Source: Acidobacteriota bacterium
GTDB taxonomy: Bacteria > Acidobacteriota > Thermoanaerobaculia > Multivoradales > SZUA-115
Direction of reading: 5' to 3'
Length of the DNA: 5,508 bases
NCBI GenBank assembly: GCA_003231035.1
Contig: QIHU01000473.1
Location: forward strand, 1 to 5,508
The notes under the pieces were generated by a model. It made no database searches. It was given only the letters and a program-made list of their open reading frames with translations, and was not told the origin of the DNA. This document shows, piece by piece, positions 1 to 5,508 of this stretch (positions are counted from its first letter, which is position 1; each line of letters opens with the position of its first letter). Made by a program: the position numbers and the translations under genes.

Positions 1-1
1 C

Positions 2-619
2 CTACGCGGTCAACGCGTGGAGGACGATGTTGACCCCGAATTTGGTGTTGTCTTCGGCGAGCCAGCGCTTGTTGCGAAAGTCGTAGTCCCACTCGCAGCC
101 GTAGTCCTTGTTGCTGTACAAAACGCCGATGCGGCCGTCGACGGTGATCGCCTTGAGGTAATCGTGCACCAGGTCGTCACCCCAGCCATTGAGTTCGAAG
201 GAGGTGGTGGGCGGGCCTTCGTCGAAGTCGAAGAAGGAGTGGTACAAGGGATGGTCGTCGGCGATCTTGGCGAGCGCCTTCGGGCCGAAGATCTCGGCCA
301 TCTGCGCTTCGAAGGAGCGCGCGAAGAGGCCGTCGATGTCATGGTTGCAATCGTCGACAAAGACGAACCCGCCGTGCTCCACGTAGCGTTCGAAATTGCG
401 CCGCTCCTCGGCTGAGAACTGCACCAGGCGATGGCCTGAGAGGTAGCAAAACGGGGCGTGCACCATCGCCGGATCGGCCAAGGGCACCACCTTCTCCTCG
501 GTCTCGACAGAGAGGGTGGTGTATTCGATCAGTGAATTGAGCAGGTTCGAGGGCATCCGTTGGTCGACGTCCCAGTCGCCCGAATCGTATTGCAGCCGCG
601 TGAACACAAAATCTTTCAT
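2..619 (-). CDS. DUF4159 domain-containing protein, complete
   Basis: This 205-residue protein is a single DUF4159 domain, a family of unknown function whose fold is thought to resemble glutamine-amidotransferase-like (ThuA-type) domains. Family signatures seen in order are FTRLQYDSGDW (residues 6-16), YLSGHRLVQFSAEE (59-72), the glycine-rich strand HGGFVFVDDCNHD (82-94), SFEAQMAEIFG (102-112), DDHPLYHSFFDF (121-132) and DGRIGVLYSNKDYGCEWDYD (161-180). I see no signal peptide or membrane segment, so it is probably cytoplasmic. The ATG is the only usable start: the frame has a TAG stop five codons upstream. There is no clear Shine-Dalgarno sequence, so translation may depend on upstream genes. 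It is the last gene seen of the tldD-tldE block, 86 bases after tldE, and its TAG stop lies at the window edge. Many DUF4159 domains are parts of larger membrane proteins, whereas this one stands alone. The family call is firm; no biochemical role can be given. Confidence 0.88.
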   Translation of the reverse strand: MKDFVFTRLQYDSGDWDVDQRMPSNLLNSLIEYTTLSVETEEKVVPLADPAMVHAPFCYLSGHRLVQFSAEERRNFERYVEHGGFVFVDDCNHDIDGLFARSFEAQMAEIFGPKALAKIADDHPLYHSFFDFDEGPPTTSFELNGWGDDLVHDYLKAITVDGRIGVLYSNKDYGCEWDYDFRNKRWLAEDNTKFGVNIVLHALTA

Positions 620-705
620 GGCGCGGCAAGTCTATTCTGGACGAGTCTGTTGCGGAACTGGAACGCCGAACCGACGGAGGTCATGATGGATAAGCTGGCT
701 ACCTG
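616..705 (-). other. Intergenic gap between tldE and the DUF4159 gene
   Basis: The 86 untranslated bases (620-705) between the tldE stop and the DUF4159 start contain no convincing hairpin terminator with a T-run, so read-through from tldE is likely. The gap holds one copy of the element AGACTCGTCC (minus-strand reading, about 639-648), which also occurs upstream of tldD. It also holds a possible 22-codon ORF (616-684) whose TGA overlaps the DUF4159 ATG as ATGA. That ORF has no Shine-Dalgarno sequence and is not called as a gene. Confidence 0.5.
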
Positions 706-2025
706 CTAGACCGCGTCTGACAGGCTAGAGAAAGTGAAGTCACGGATTTTCATTGGCGGAATCATGCTGCCACCGGTGCGCTGCGGCTTGCCTAGCGCTT
801 CAATGTTGTTGAGCATGATGATAGGGCTCTCGTTGAACCGCATGTTCTTGATCGGGAAGGCGATCTTGCCGTCCTCGATGAAGAAGGTCCCATCGCGGGT
901 CAAACCGGTGAGCAATACGCTCTGCGGGTCGACCATACGGATGTACCAAGTCCGGGTCACCAATATGCCCTTCTTGGTGTCGCGCACCAAGTCCGCGATG
1001 CTACCGCTACCGCCTTCCATGATCACATTGCTGGGGAAGGGGACCGGTTTGACCTCCTTCTTCTTGGCCCAAAAACGCGAGTAGAAGAGATTCTTGACCA
1101 CGCCCTTCTCGATCCAGGCGACCTTCTCGCGGCGTTGGCCGTCACCGGTAAAGGGCTGTGCCGGAATGTCGGGGTGCGTCGGGTCGGAGTACGCGGTAAC
1201 CCGCTCGTCGACAATCTTCTCGCCGAGCTTGGTGCCGCCACCCTTCTTGGACATGAAACTCCGACCTTCGTCCGCCTGGCGGGCCGCGAAGCCGAAGAAC
1301 ATGTTCTGGACCAGGCCGCTACCCGCGGCCGGTTCGAGGATGACGGTGTACTTGCCAGGCTCGATCGCCTTGGCTTCGCGCGATCCTAACGCCTTGTCAA
1401 TCGCGATCCGCGACGCCGCTCCAGCCTTGAGCTTGTCGGCATCGTTGAAGTCGTGATTGACCCAGCCGGAACCGGTTCCATCTTCCGTGCGCATGGTGAC
1501 GGAAAAATCAACGTCGGTTTCAACGTGATAGCCGAAGGCGCCCTGGGAGTTCATCATCGCCGAAAAGCCGGCTGAGTCCTCCAGGTAGCCCGCGGCGACC
1601 AGCTTACTCTTCTTCGCCGGCTGGATCGAAGAGAAGGCGACCTGGGCGCGGTATTTGGGGTCAATTTTAGCGGTCGAATCGAAGAAAGCCTTGGACTTGA
1701 GATACTTGCCAGGAGACTTGAGTGGCGGCATGAACTCAGGATTTTCAGGCGCCAGACGGGCCAGTTCTTCCGAACTCTTGACCACCTTGGCCAGCGAAGC
1801 GTCGTCGAGTTCGTTGATCGTCGCCACACCTTGGCGGTTACCGAAGTTGGAATTGACCGCCAGCGAGAGGTCGTCGACCACCCCCGCCGTGCTGACGGTG
1901 TTGCGGGCGTAGCGAATGTTGCCGGTCTTGCCGCCGCCGAGGTTGACCACGCAACCTTCGGCCTTGGACATGGCGAGCACCTTGGTCAGGATCGCCTTGG
2001 CGTCGTCTTGGGTCAGGATTGCCAT
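706..2025 (-). CDS. tldE: TldE/PmbA-type subunit of a TldD/TldE protease
   Basis: This 439-residue protein matches the non-catalytic partner of TldD, called TldE or PmbA. In the characterised heterodimer, TldD supplies the zinc site and TldE completes the substrate chamber, which cleaves unfolded or modified peptides such as the microcin B17 precursor and the antitoxin CcdA. The N-terminal part (about 1-200) is the alpha/beta domain typical of the family. Where TldD has HExxxH, this protein reads EPAAGSGL (231-238), so it cannot bind zinc in that way. The C-terminal barrel shows GTKLGEKIVDERVTAYSDP (264-282), FTGDGQRRE (292-300), IEKGVVKNLFYSRFWA (305-320), then a conserved end, NMRFNESPIIMLNNIEALG (394-412). 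The start is fixed by GGAGGAG ten bases upstream of the ATG; the open frame extends 90 codons further, but that part lies over tldD and looks like shadow sequence. No signal peptide is visible, unlike its partner. About 440 residues is normal for the family. Confidence 0.9.
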   Translation of the reverse strand: MAILTQDDAKAILTKVLAMSKAEGCVVNLGGGKTGNIRYARNTVSTAGVVDDLSLAVNSNFGNRQGVATINELDDASLAKVVKSSEELARLAPENPEFMPPLKSPGKYLKSKAFFDSTAKIDPKYRAQVAFSSIQPAKKSKLVAAGYLEDSAGFSAMMNSQGAFGYHVETDVDFSVTMRTEDGTGSGWVNHDFNDADKLKAGAASRIAIDKALGSREAKAIEPGKYTVILEPAAGSGLVQNMFFGFAARQADEGRSFMSKKGGGTKLGEKIVDERVTAYSDPTHPDIPAQPFTGDGQRREKVAWIEKGVVKNLFYSRFWAKKKEVKPVPFPSNVIMEGGSGSIADLVRDTKKGILVTRTWYIRMVDPQSVLLTGLTRDGTFFIEDGKIAFPIKNMRFNESPIIMLNNIEALGKPQRTGGSMIPPMKIRDFTFSSLSDAV

Positions 2026-2035
2026 TATTTTCGAG

Positions 2036-2042
2036 CTCCTCC
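2036..2042 (-). promoter_or_regulatory. Strong ribosome binding site of tldE
   Basis: The minus strand reads GGAGGAG, ten bases before the tldE ATG and directly after the tldD TGA. It decides the tldE start and rules out the longer frame that would overlap tldD. The position in the 19-base gap suggests that tldD and tldE are translated from one message, as expected for partners of one complex. Confidence 0.85.
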
Positions 2043-2044
2043 AG

Positions 2045-3688
2045 TCAGCCCAGCTTGCGCTCGGTGTTGATGACGTTGACATCGTTGAAACGGGCCGTCG
2101 GCGAACCGTGCGAAACGGCGCTGATCTGCCCGGGCTGACCCTTGCCGTCGAAGAACGAGCCGCCCACGCGGTAGTCGCGCTCGTCGCAGAGATCGACACA
2201 GGAATTCCAGAACTCCTGGGTGTTCGACTGATAGGCGACATCGCGCAGCATGCGGGTGATCTTGCCGTCCTTGATCTCGTAGAAGAGCTGGCCACCGAAC
2301 TGGAAGTTGTAGCGCTGCTGGTCGATCGAGAAGGAGCCGGCGCCGACGATGTAGATCCCCTTTTCGACTCCGGCGATCAGTTCGTCCACCGTCTTTTTCT
2401 CCTTACCCGGAACCAGCGAGACATTGGGCATGCGCTGGAACTGGACCGAACTCCAGCTGTCGGCGTAGCAGCAGCCGTGGGACTCTTTCTCGCCCAGAAT
2501 GTGGACTTGGTCGCGAATCGCTTGGTAGTTGACCAAGGTACCTTCTTTGACCAGGTCCCACTCTTTGCACTTGACCCCTTCGTCGTCGTAGCCCACGGCG
2601 CCGAGTGAGCCGACCTGGGTCTTGTCGGCAATTAGGTTGACCTTCTTCGAGCCGTAGTTGAACTTCTTGCTCTTCCACTTGTCGAGAGTGGCGAAACTGG
2701 TTCCGGCGTAGTTGGCCTCGTAGCCCAGAACGCGGTCCAGCTCCAGCGGATGGCCGACCGACTCGTGAATGGTCAGCCACATGTGGGTCGGATCGAGAAC
2801 CATGTCGTACTTGCCGGGCTTGACCGGCTCGGCGGTGAGCATCTCCTTGACCTGCTGGGCGGCGAGCGCGGCGTCCTCGACCATGTCGTAGGACTTGCCG
2901 TAGCGGGTGGTGACGCCCGCCACTTTGTCTTCTTTTTTGCCGTCGAGGTACTCCCACGACATACCCACCGGGGTCGACAACGCGGCTCGGTTCTTGAACT
3001 TGCCCGTCTTCTCATCGATGCCGGTGACCCCGAAGGTGGGCCACAGGCGGTGGATGTCTTGGTCGATGTAGGAGCCGTCCGTCGAGGCGAAGTACTTCTG
3101 TTCGTTGACCTGGAAAATGATCGAGTTGACGAAATTGGCGCCGTTCTTGAGCGCCGCCTGGTTGGTCGCCATCAACAGATCGACCTTCTCGGAGATCGGA
3201 ACCTCGAAGGCGTTCTTCTTGATCGGGGTCTTCCAACTGACCTCGCCAACCCCCTTGACCGGCGCCAACTGGACCGGAGTCGTCTGGAACTTCGAGTTGG
3301 CCTTGGCGATGGCCACCGCTTGCTCGGCGGCTTTGGCGATCGAGTCCTTGTTGACGTTGGAGGTGGCGGCGAAGCCCCAGGTGCCGTTGGCGAGCACCCG
3401 GACTCCCACCCCGTAAGACTCCGTATTGACGATGTTCTGGACCTTGTCCTCACGGGTGAACAAGAACTGGTTCAAATAGCGGCCAATGCGGACATCGGCA
3501 TACGAGGCGCCCTTGGCCTTGGCGGCATTGAGCGCCACATCGGCGAGGGCCTTCTTATCGCCGGCCGGAATGGGCGTCGTGGCCCCCAGGAGAGGCCGCG
3601 CGCCGCCGAAAGTCGGGATAACCAAGGTACCCATACCGAGGCCGGTAAGGCGGAGAAATTCACGTCGATCCAAGGTACGACCCTCCAT
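2045..3688 (-). CDS. tldD: TldD-type zinc metallopeptidase with Tat signal
   Basis: This 547-residue protein is the catalytic member of a TldD/TldE pair. The N-terminus LDRREFLRLTGLGMGTLVIP (6-25) is a twin-arginine signal, with RR at 8-9, a weakly hydrophobic core and possible cleavage near LLGA (33-36), so export in folded form is expected. After the alpha/beta N-domain come TIHESVGHPLELDR (306-319), the HExxxH zinc motif with His308, Glu309 and His313; EANYAGTSFAT (324-334); GYDDEGVK (366-373); SHGCCYADSW (403-412); SIDQQRYNFQFGGQLFYEI (454-472); and DGKGQPGQ (514-521). TldD proteins usually carry a Cys zinc ligand immediately before this GK; here it is Asp514. These motifs resemble an exported TldD subfamily rather than enteric TldD, and the protein is longer than E. 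coli TldD, partly because of the leader. The ATG given has no Shine-Dalgarno sequence upstream; a TTG at 3673 is preceded by GGAGGG and would give 542 residues with the Tat motif intact. It is the first gene of the block. Confidence 0.9.
   Translation of the reverse strand: MEGRTLDRREFLRLTGLGMGTLVIPTFGGARPLLGATTPIPAGDKKALADVALNAAKAKGASYADVRIGRYLNQFLFTREDKVQNIVNTESYGVGVRVLANGTWGFAATSNVNKDSIAKAAEQAVAIAKANSKFQTTPVQLAPVKGVGEVSWKTPIKKNAFEVPISEKVDLLMATNQAALKNGANFVNSIIFQVNEQKYFASTDGSYIDQDIHRLWPTFGVTGIDEKTGKFKNRAALSTPVGMSWEYLDGKKEDKVAGVTTRYGKSYDMVEDAALAAQQVKEMLTAEPVKPGKYDMVLDPTHMWLTIHESVGHPLELDRVLGYEANYAGTSFATLDKWKSKKFNYGSKKVNLIADKTQVGSLGAVGYDDEGVKCKEWDLVKEGTLVNYQAIRDQVHILGEKESHGCCYADSWSSVQFQRMPNVSLVPGKEKKTVDELIAGVEKGIYIVGAGSFSIDQQRYNFQFGGQLFYEIKDGKITRMLRDVAYQSNTQEFWNSCVDLCDERDYRVGGSFFDGKGQPGQISAVSHGSPTARFNDVNVINTERKLG
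3681..3686 (-). promoter_or_regulatory. Shine-Dalgarno sequence inside the tldD ATG frame, favouring a TTG start
   Basis: The minus strand reads GGAGGG, overlapping the G of the ATG and codons 2-3 of the longer tldD frame. It lies seven bases before a TTG codon (3671-3673), which is an ideal spacing. Starting there yields fMet-DRREFLRLTGLG, a typical Tat leader beginning. The region ahead of the ATG (CACTTCAACCACTCC) has no comparable site. I therefore think the true start is more likely TTG at 3673 than ATG at 3688. Confidence 0.6.
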
Positions 3689-3704
3689 GGAGTGGTTGAA
3701 GTGG

Positions 3705-3726
3705 ACGAGTCTGACTCTACGAGTCT
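3705..3726. repeat. ACGAGTCT direct repeats with a 5-3-5 palindrome upstream of tldD
   Basis: Two identical copies of ACGAGTCT (3705-3712 and 3719-3726) flank and overlap the palindrome GACTC-TAC-GAGTC (3713-3725). A third copy is at 641-648, upstream of the DUF4159 gene, where the shared match extends to 12 bases, TGGACGAGTCTG (638-649 and 3702-3713). The layout is compatible with a regulator binding site close to the tldD start. A single 12-base match in 5.5 kb is close to chance expectation, so only the local arrangement and its position support a function. Confidence 0.3.
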
Positions 3727-3847
3727 ATTACGGTAGTAGGAGGAAAAGGTTCCCGGTTGGCGAAAGAAGGGTGGTCCTCCGCCTCTTGGACTGGCTCGGA
3801 GGGGGATAAGTTCCGGGTCAATGGTGTTCCCATGACGTCTGGCGCAG

Positions 3848-3856
3848 TGTTAGAAT
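3848..3856 (+). promoter_or_regulatory. Candidate extended -10 promoter element for the ELWxxDGT gene
   Basis: TGTTAGAAT has the TGn extension followed by TAGAAT, five of six matches to TATAAT. A weak -35-like TTCCCA lies 18 bases upstream (3827-3832). Transcription would start near 3863, leaving a leader of about 55 bases before the ATG at 3918. This is a pattern match only. Confidence 0.35.
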
Positions 3857-3917
3857 CCACACAATTGCTCCCATTTGGAGCCCTTCTTCCCATGCTCAAC
3901 GAGATCTGGATCCAGCT

Positions 3918-5508
3918 ATGCGAAAGCGACTGCCCGCTCTTTGGACTGTAGTACTCGGTGTCGTGCTCTTCCTGTCGACGGTGATAGGAGCTGCTGGACA
4001 GGCAGCACCGACCTTGCTGGCCGACATCGCGGATCAGCAGGTACCGCGCTCAATTTTGGGCGCTCCCACGCCCAACTTTGTCGAAATGGGTGGTTTGCTC
4101 TATTTCCTGGGCGATGACGGTGTGCATGGGCAAGAGTTGTGGATGAGCGACGGTACGTTGACCGGGACGCGGTTGGTGCGCGACATTTGCCCTGGCTATT
4201 GTTGGAGTAGGTGGGATGCCGAGTTGGTGGCAATGAACGGAGTTCTCTACTTCGCAGCTGACGACGGAGTGCACGGTCAGGAATTATGGCGCTCAGATGG
4301 CACCAGTGCCGGTACCTGGATGGTGGCCAATCTGGTGGAATCTAGCGGGGCAGCGCCTCGTTGGTTGACCGTCACAGGCAACAGAGTGTTCTTCGTGGCC
4401 GATCTAGGCCGCGGAGCAGGGGAAGAGTTGTTCGTCAGCGACGGAACCGCCGTTGGGACACACAAGCTGTCGCCGACGGCTCTAGGTCAGGGACCGCTCG
4501 GCGAGCCCAGAACCCTAGCCGCCCTCGGGGAGCAACTGTTCTTCATCGCCAGCGATCCAGCGCACGGCGCCGAGCCGTGGATCAGCGACGGAACAGGGGC
4601 CGGGACTGAGCTTCTACTCGACCTAGTACCCGGCCCGGCAGGATCGGTGAGTTTGGGGTCCTCACCACTGGGTCGGCGGCACGTGGTTTTCACCCATGGA
4701 GAGAGGGTTTTCTTCACCACTGCCTCGGGGCTAGGGGTGAGCGATGGAACGACGAAGGGCACGATGCGTATCGACTTCGGAGGAGACTCCCCGGTCGGTT
4801 TTCTTGCCTTTGGCGGTGAGGTCTATTTTCGGGCTTATGTGCCCTCCTTGGGGACTGAACTCTGGGTGACGGATGGCACGGCGGAAGGCACCGAACTGGT
4901 AGCGGATATCGAACCAGGAATAGAGAGTTCCGGCGCCAGGCCGATCGCGGTGGTGGGCTCTCATCTTCTCCTGTCGGCGTTTACCCAAGATCTGGGTGGC
5001 GAGCTCTGGCGAACCGCGGGCCGAGGTAGCGGTGCTGAGCTGGTCAAGGACTTGAGCCCTGGGCCAGCACACGGGTTGGGATTTCTGGTGCCACTCGCCG
5101 TACCTCCCTGCACCGATGGTGAGCAACTTCTCTTCTTTGCCCAAGATGGAATCTCGGGATCGGAGCCGTGGTTGAGCGACGGCACGACCGCGGGAACTCG
5201 TCAACTGGCCGACCTCAATCCTGGGCCGGAGGATTCCTCTTTCTTCGGCAATTATTTTAGCTGCGCCGTGTTGAACCAGCGCTGGATATTCCAGGCCACG
5301 GACCCATCGCACGGCCGAGAGTTCCACACTAGCGACGGCACCGCGCAAGGGACTGAGCTGTTGGTGGATCTCGATCGCCAGACCTCCTCGCTACGGCAGG
5401 TTCTGTTATTGTTGCTCGGTGAGTCCGCTCCCGCCGAAGATCAAGTTTTCTTCGACGCTCAGGATTCAGCGCACGGTAGCGAGCTGTGGGTTACCGACGG
5501 GACCGCGC
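3918..5508 (+). CDS. Secreted ELWxxDGT-repeat protein, 3' end beyond window
   Basis: The frame stays open for 530 codons to the window edge. Residues 1-29 form a Sec signal peptide: basic MRKR, a hydrophobic stretch TVVLGVVLFLSTVIGAA (10-26), and likely cleavage after GQA (27-29). The rest is tandem units of about 50 residues with the pattern LYFxAxDxxHGxELWxSDGTxxGTxLVxDLxPG, the signature of the ELWxxDGT repeat family. The ELW-equivalent positions fall at residues 73, 122, 170, 219, 271, 314, 362, 416, 468 and 522. Unit 5 (GLGVSDGT) and unit 7 (ELWRTAGR) are degenerate. Repeats with this length and beta-rich pattern are likely to fold as a propeller and act outside the cell, perhaps in adhesion or binding, but the family has no well-defined biochemical role. 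The ATG is the first standard start after an in-frame TAA at 3807-3809; only a weak TGGA precedes it. The gene diverges from tldD and uses codons such as CTA, GGA and AGT more freely. The C-terminus and any sorting or anchoring domain cannot be seen. Confidence 0.85.
   Translation, partial: MRKRLPALWTVVLGVVLFLSTVIGAAGQAAPTLLADIADQQVPRSILGAPTPNFVEMGGLLYFLGDDGVHGQELWMSDGTLTGTRLVRDICPGYCWSRWDAELVAMNGVLYFAADDGVHGQELWRSDGTSAGTWMVANLVESSGAAPRWLTVTGNRVFFVADLGRGAGEELFVSDGTAVGTHKLSPTALGQGPLGEPRTLAALGEQLFFIASDPAHGAEPWISDGTGAGTELLLDLVPGPAGSVSLGSSPLGRRHVVFTHGERVFFTTASGLGVSDGTTKGTMRIDFGGDSPVGFLAFGGEVYFRAYVPSLGTELWVTDGTAEGTELVADIEPGIESSGARPIAVVGSHLLLSAFTQDLGGELWRTAGRGSGAELVKDLSPGPAHGLGFLVPLAVPPCTDGEQLLFFAQDGISGSEPWLSDGTTAGTRQLADLNPGPEDSSFFGNYFSCAVLNQRWIFQATDPSHGREFHTSDGTAQGTELLVDLDRQTSSLRQVLLLLLGESAPAEDQVFFDAQDSAHGSELWVTDGTA
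4077..5508 (+). repeat. Ten tandem ELWxxDGT protein repeats
   Basis: Codons for the ELW-equivalent start of each unit are at 4134, 4281, 4425, 4572, 4728, 4857, 5001, 5163, 5319 and 5481, with spacings of 49, 48, 49, 52, 43, 48, 54, 52 and 54 residues. Most units also contain a D-x-x-HG or similar turn just before ELW and an L-x-x-D-L/I-x-PG stretch after it. At the DNA level the units are well diverged outside short AGCGACGG-like stretches, so the duplications are old rather than recent. The array continues past the window edge. Confidence 0.85.

Larger units (their letters stand above)
3689..3917. other. Divergent intergenic region between tldD and the ELWxxDGT gene
   Basis: These 229 bases must hold the promoters for both directions. 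On the tldD side (3705-3726) the 8-mer ACGAGTCT occurs twice, 14 bases apart, and between them is the perfect inverted repeat GACTC-TAC-GAGTC (3713-3725), a possible operator. In the middle, CCTCCG (3776-3781) can pair with CGGAGG (3797-3802) to form a hairpin without a T-run. On the right is a candidate extended -10 box for the plus-strand gene. I could not identify a clear minus-strand sigma70-type promoter for tldD. No convincing coding sequence is present. Confidence 0.5.

Noticed and set aside
2026..2295. 90-codon N-terminal extension of tldE
   Set aside because: It lies over the 3' end of tldD, reads as S/R/T-rich shadow sequence, and a strong ribosome site sits directly before the internal ATG at 2025.
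1916..2608. 230-codon open frame on the plus strand across the tldD-tldE junction
   Set aside because: It is antisense to two well-supported genes and shows a low-complexity V/A/D/L-rich composition typical of shadow frames.
2750..3736. 328-codon open frame on the plus strand opposite tldD
   Set aside because: It is antisense to a protein with clear family motifs, has no ribosome site or recognisable domain, and its length is explained by GC-rich codon bias keeping the opposite frame open.
3776..3802. CCTCCG/CGGAGG hairpin as a transcription terminator
   Set aside because: It lies between divergent genes, where no terminator is needed from either of them, and it has a long loop and no T-run.
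3757..3951. 64-codon plus-strand ORF in the divergent intergenic region
   Set aside because: It has no ribosome site or recognisable features and overlaps the start of the signal peptide of the repeat protein in another frame.
4731..5348. 205-codon open frame on the minus strand within the repeat gene
   Set aside because: The plus frame shows signal peptide and conserved repeats across the same bases, so this antisense frame is not credible.

Overview
This window comes from a GC-rich bacterium. The combination of a Tat-exported TldD-type peptidase, a TldE partner, a stand-alone DUF4159 protein and a secreted ELWxxDGT-repeat protein best fits Acidobacteriota or a related deep-branching group such as Myxococcota or Gemmatimonadota. 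The phylum is inferred from gene content only and is held with low confidence. I see no rRNA, tRNA, CRISPR array, insertion sequence or phage gene.

The left two thirds (about 2-3688) is a three-gene block on the minus strand, read right to left: tldD, then tldE/pmbA after 19 bases, then a DUF4159 protein after 86 bases. TldD carries the HExxxH zinc-protease motif and an N-terminal twin-arginine signal. TldE has the same overall fold but no metal motif and no signal peptide. In characterised systems TldD and TldE form a heterodimeric protease that cleaves unfolded or modified peptides. Here the complex may be carried out of the cytoplasm through the Tat pathway. The DUF4159 protein has no established function; its position as the last gene of the block suggests a linked role.

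A divergent intergenic region (3689-3917) separates this block from a plus-strand gene starting at 3918. That gene runs off the right edge with no stop codon. It encodes a Sec-exported protein built of about ten ELWxxDGTxxGT repeats of roughly 50 residues, probably a beta-propeller-like surface or extracellular protein. Its codon use is looser than that of the tld block, and nothing ties it functionally to the protease genes beyond the shared intergenic region.

The most notable points are these. The third zinc ligand expected in TldD (Cys in a CGK-type motif) seems to be Asp514. Only one half of the TldD/TldE pair has an export signal. The tldD start is ambiguous, with a strong Shine-Dalgarno sequence lying inside the ATG-started frame and pointing at a TTG codon. 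A short repeated element (AGACTCGT) lies upstream of both tldD and the DUF4159 gene. I did not find a convincing wholly new system; the tldD-tldE-DUF4159 trio is the best candidate for an under-described one.
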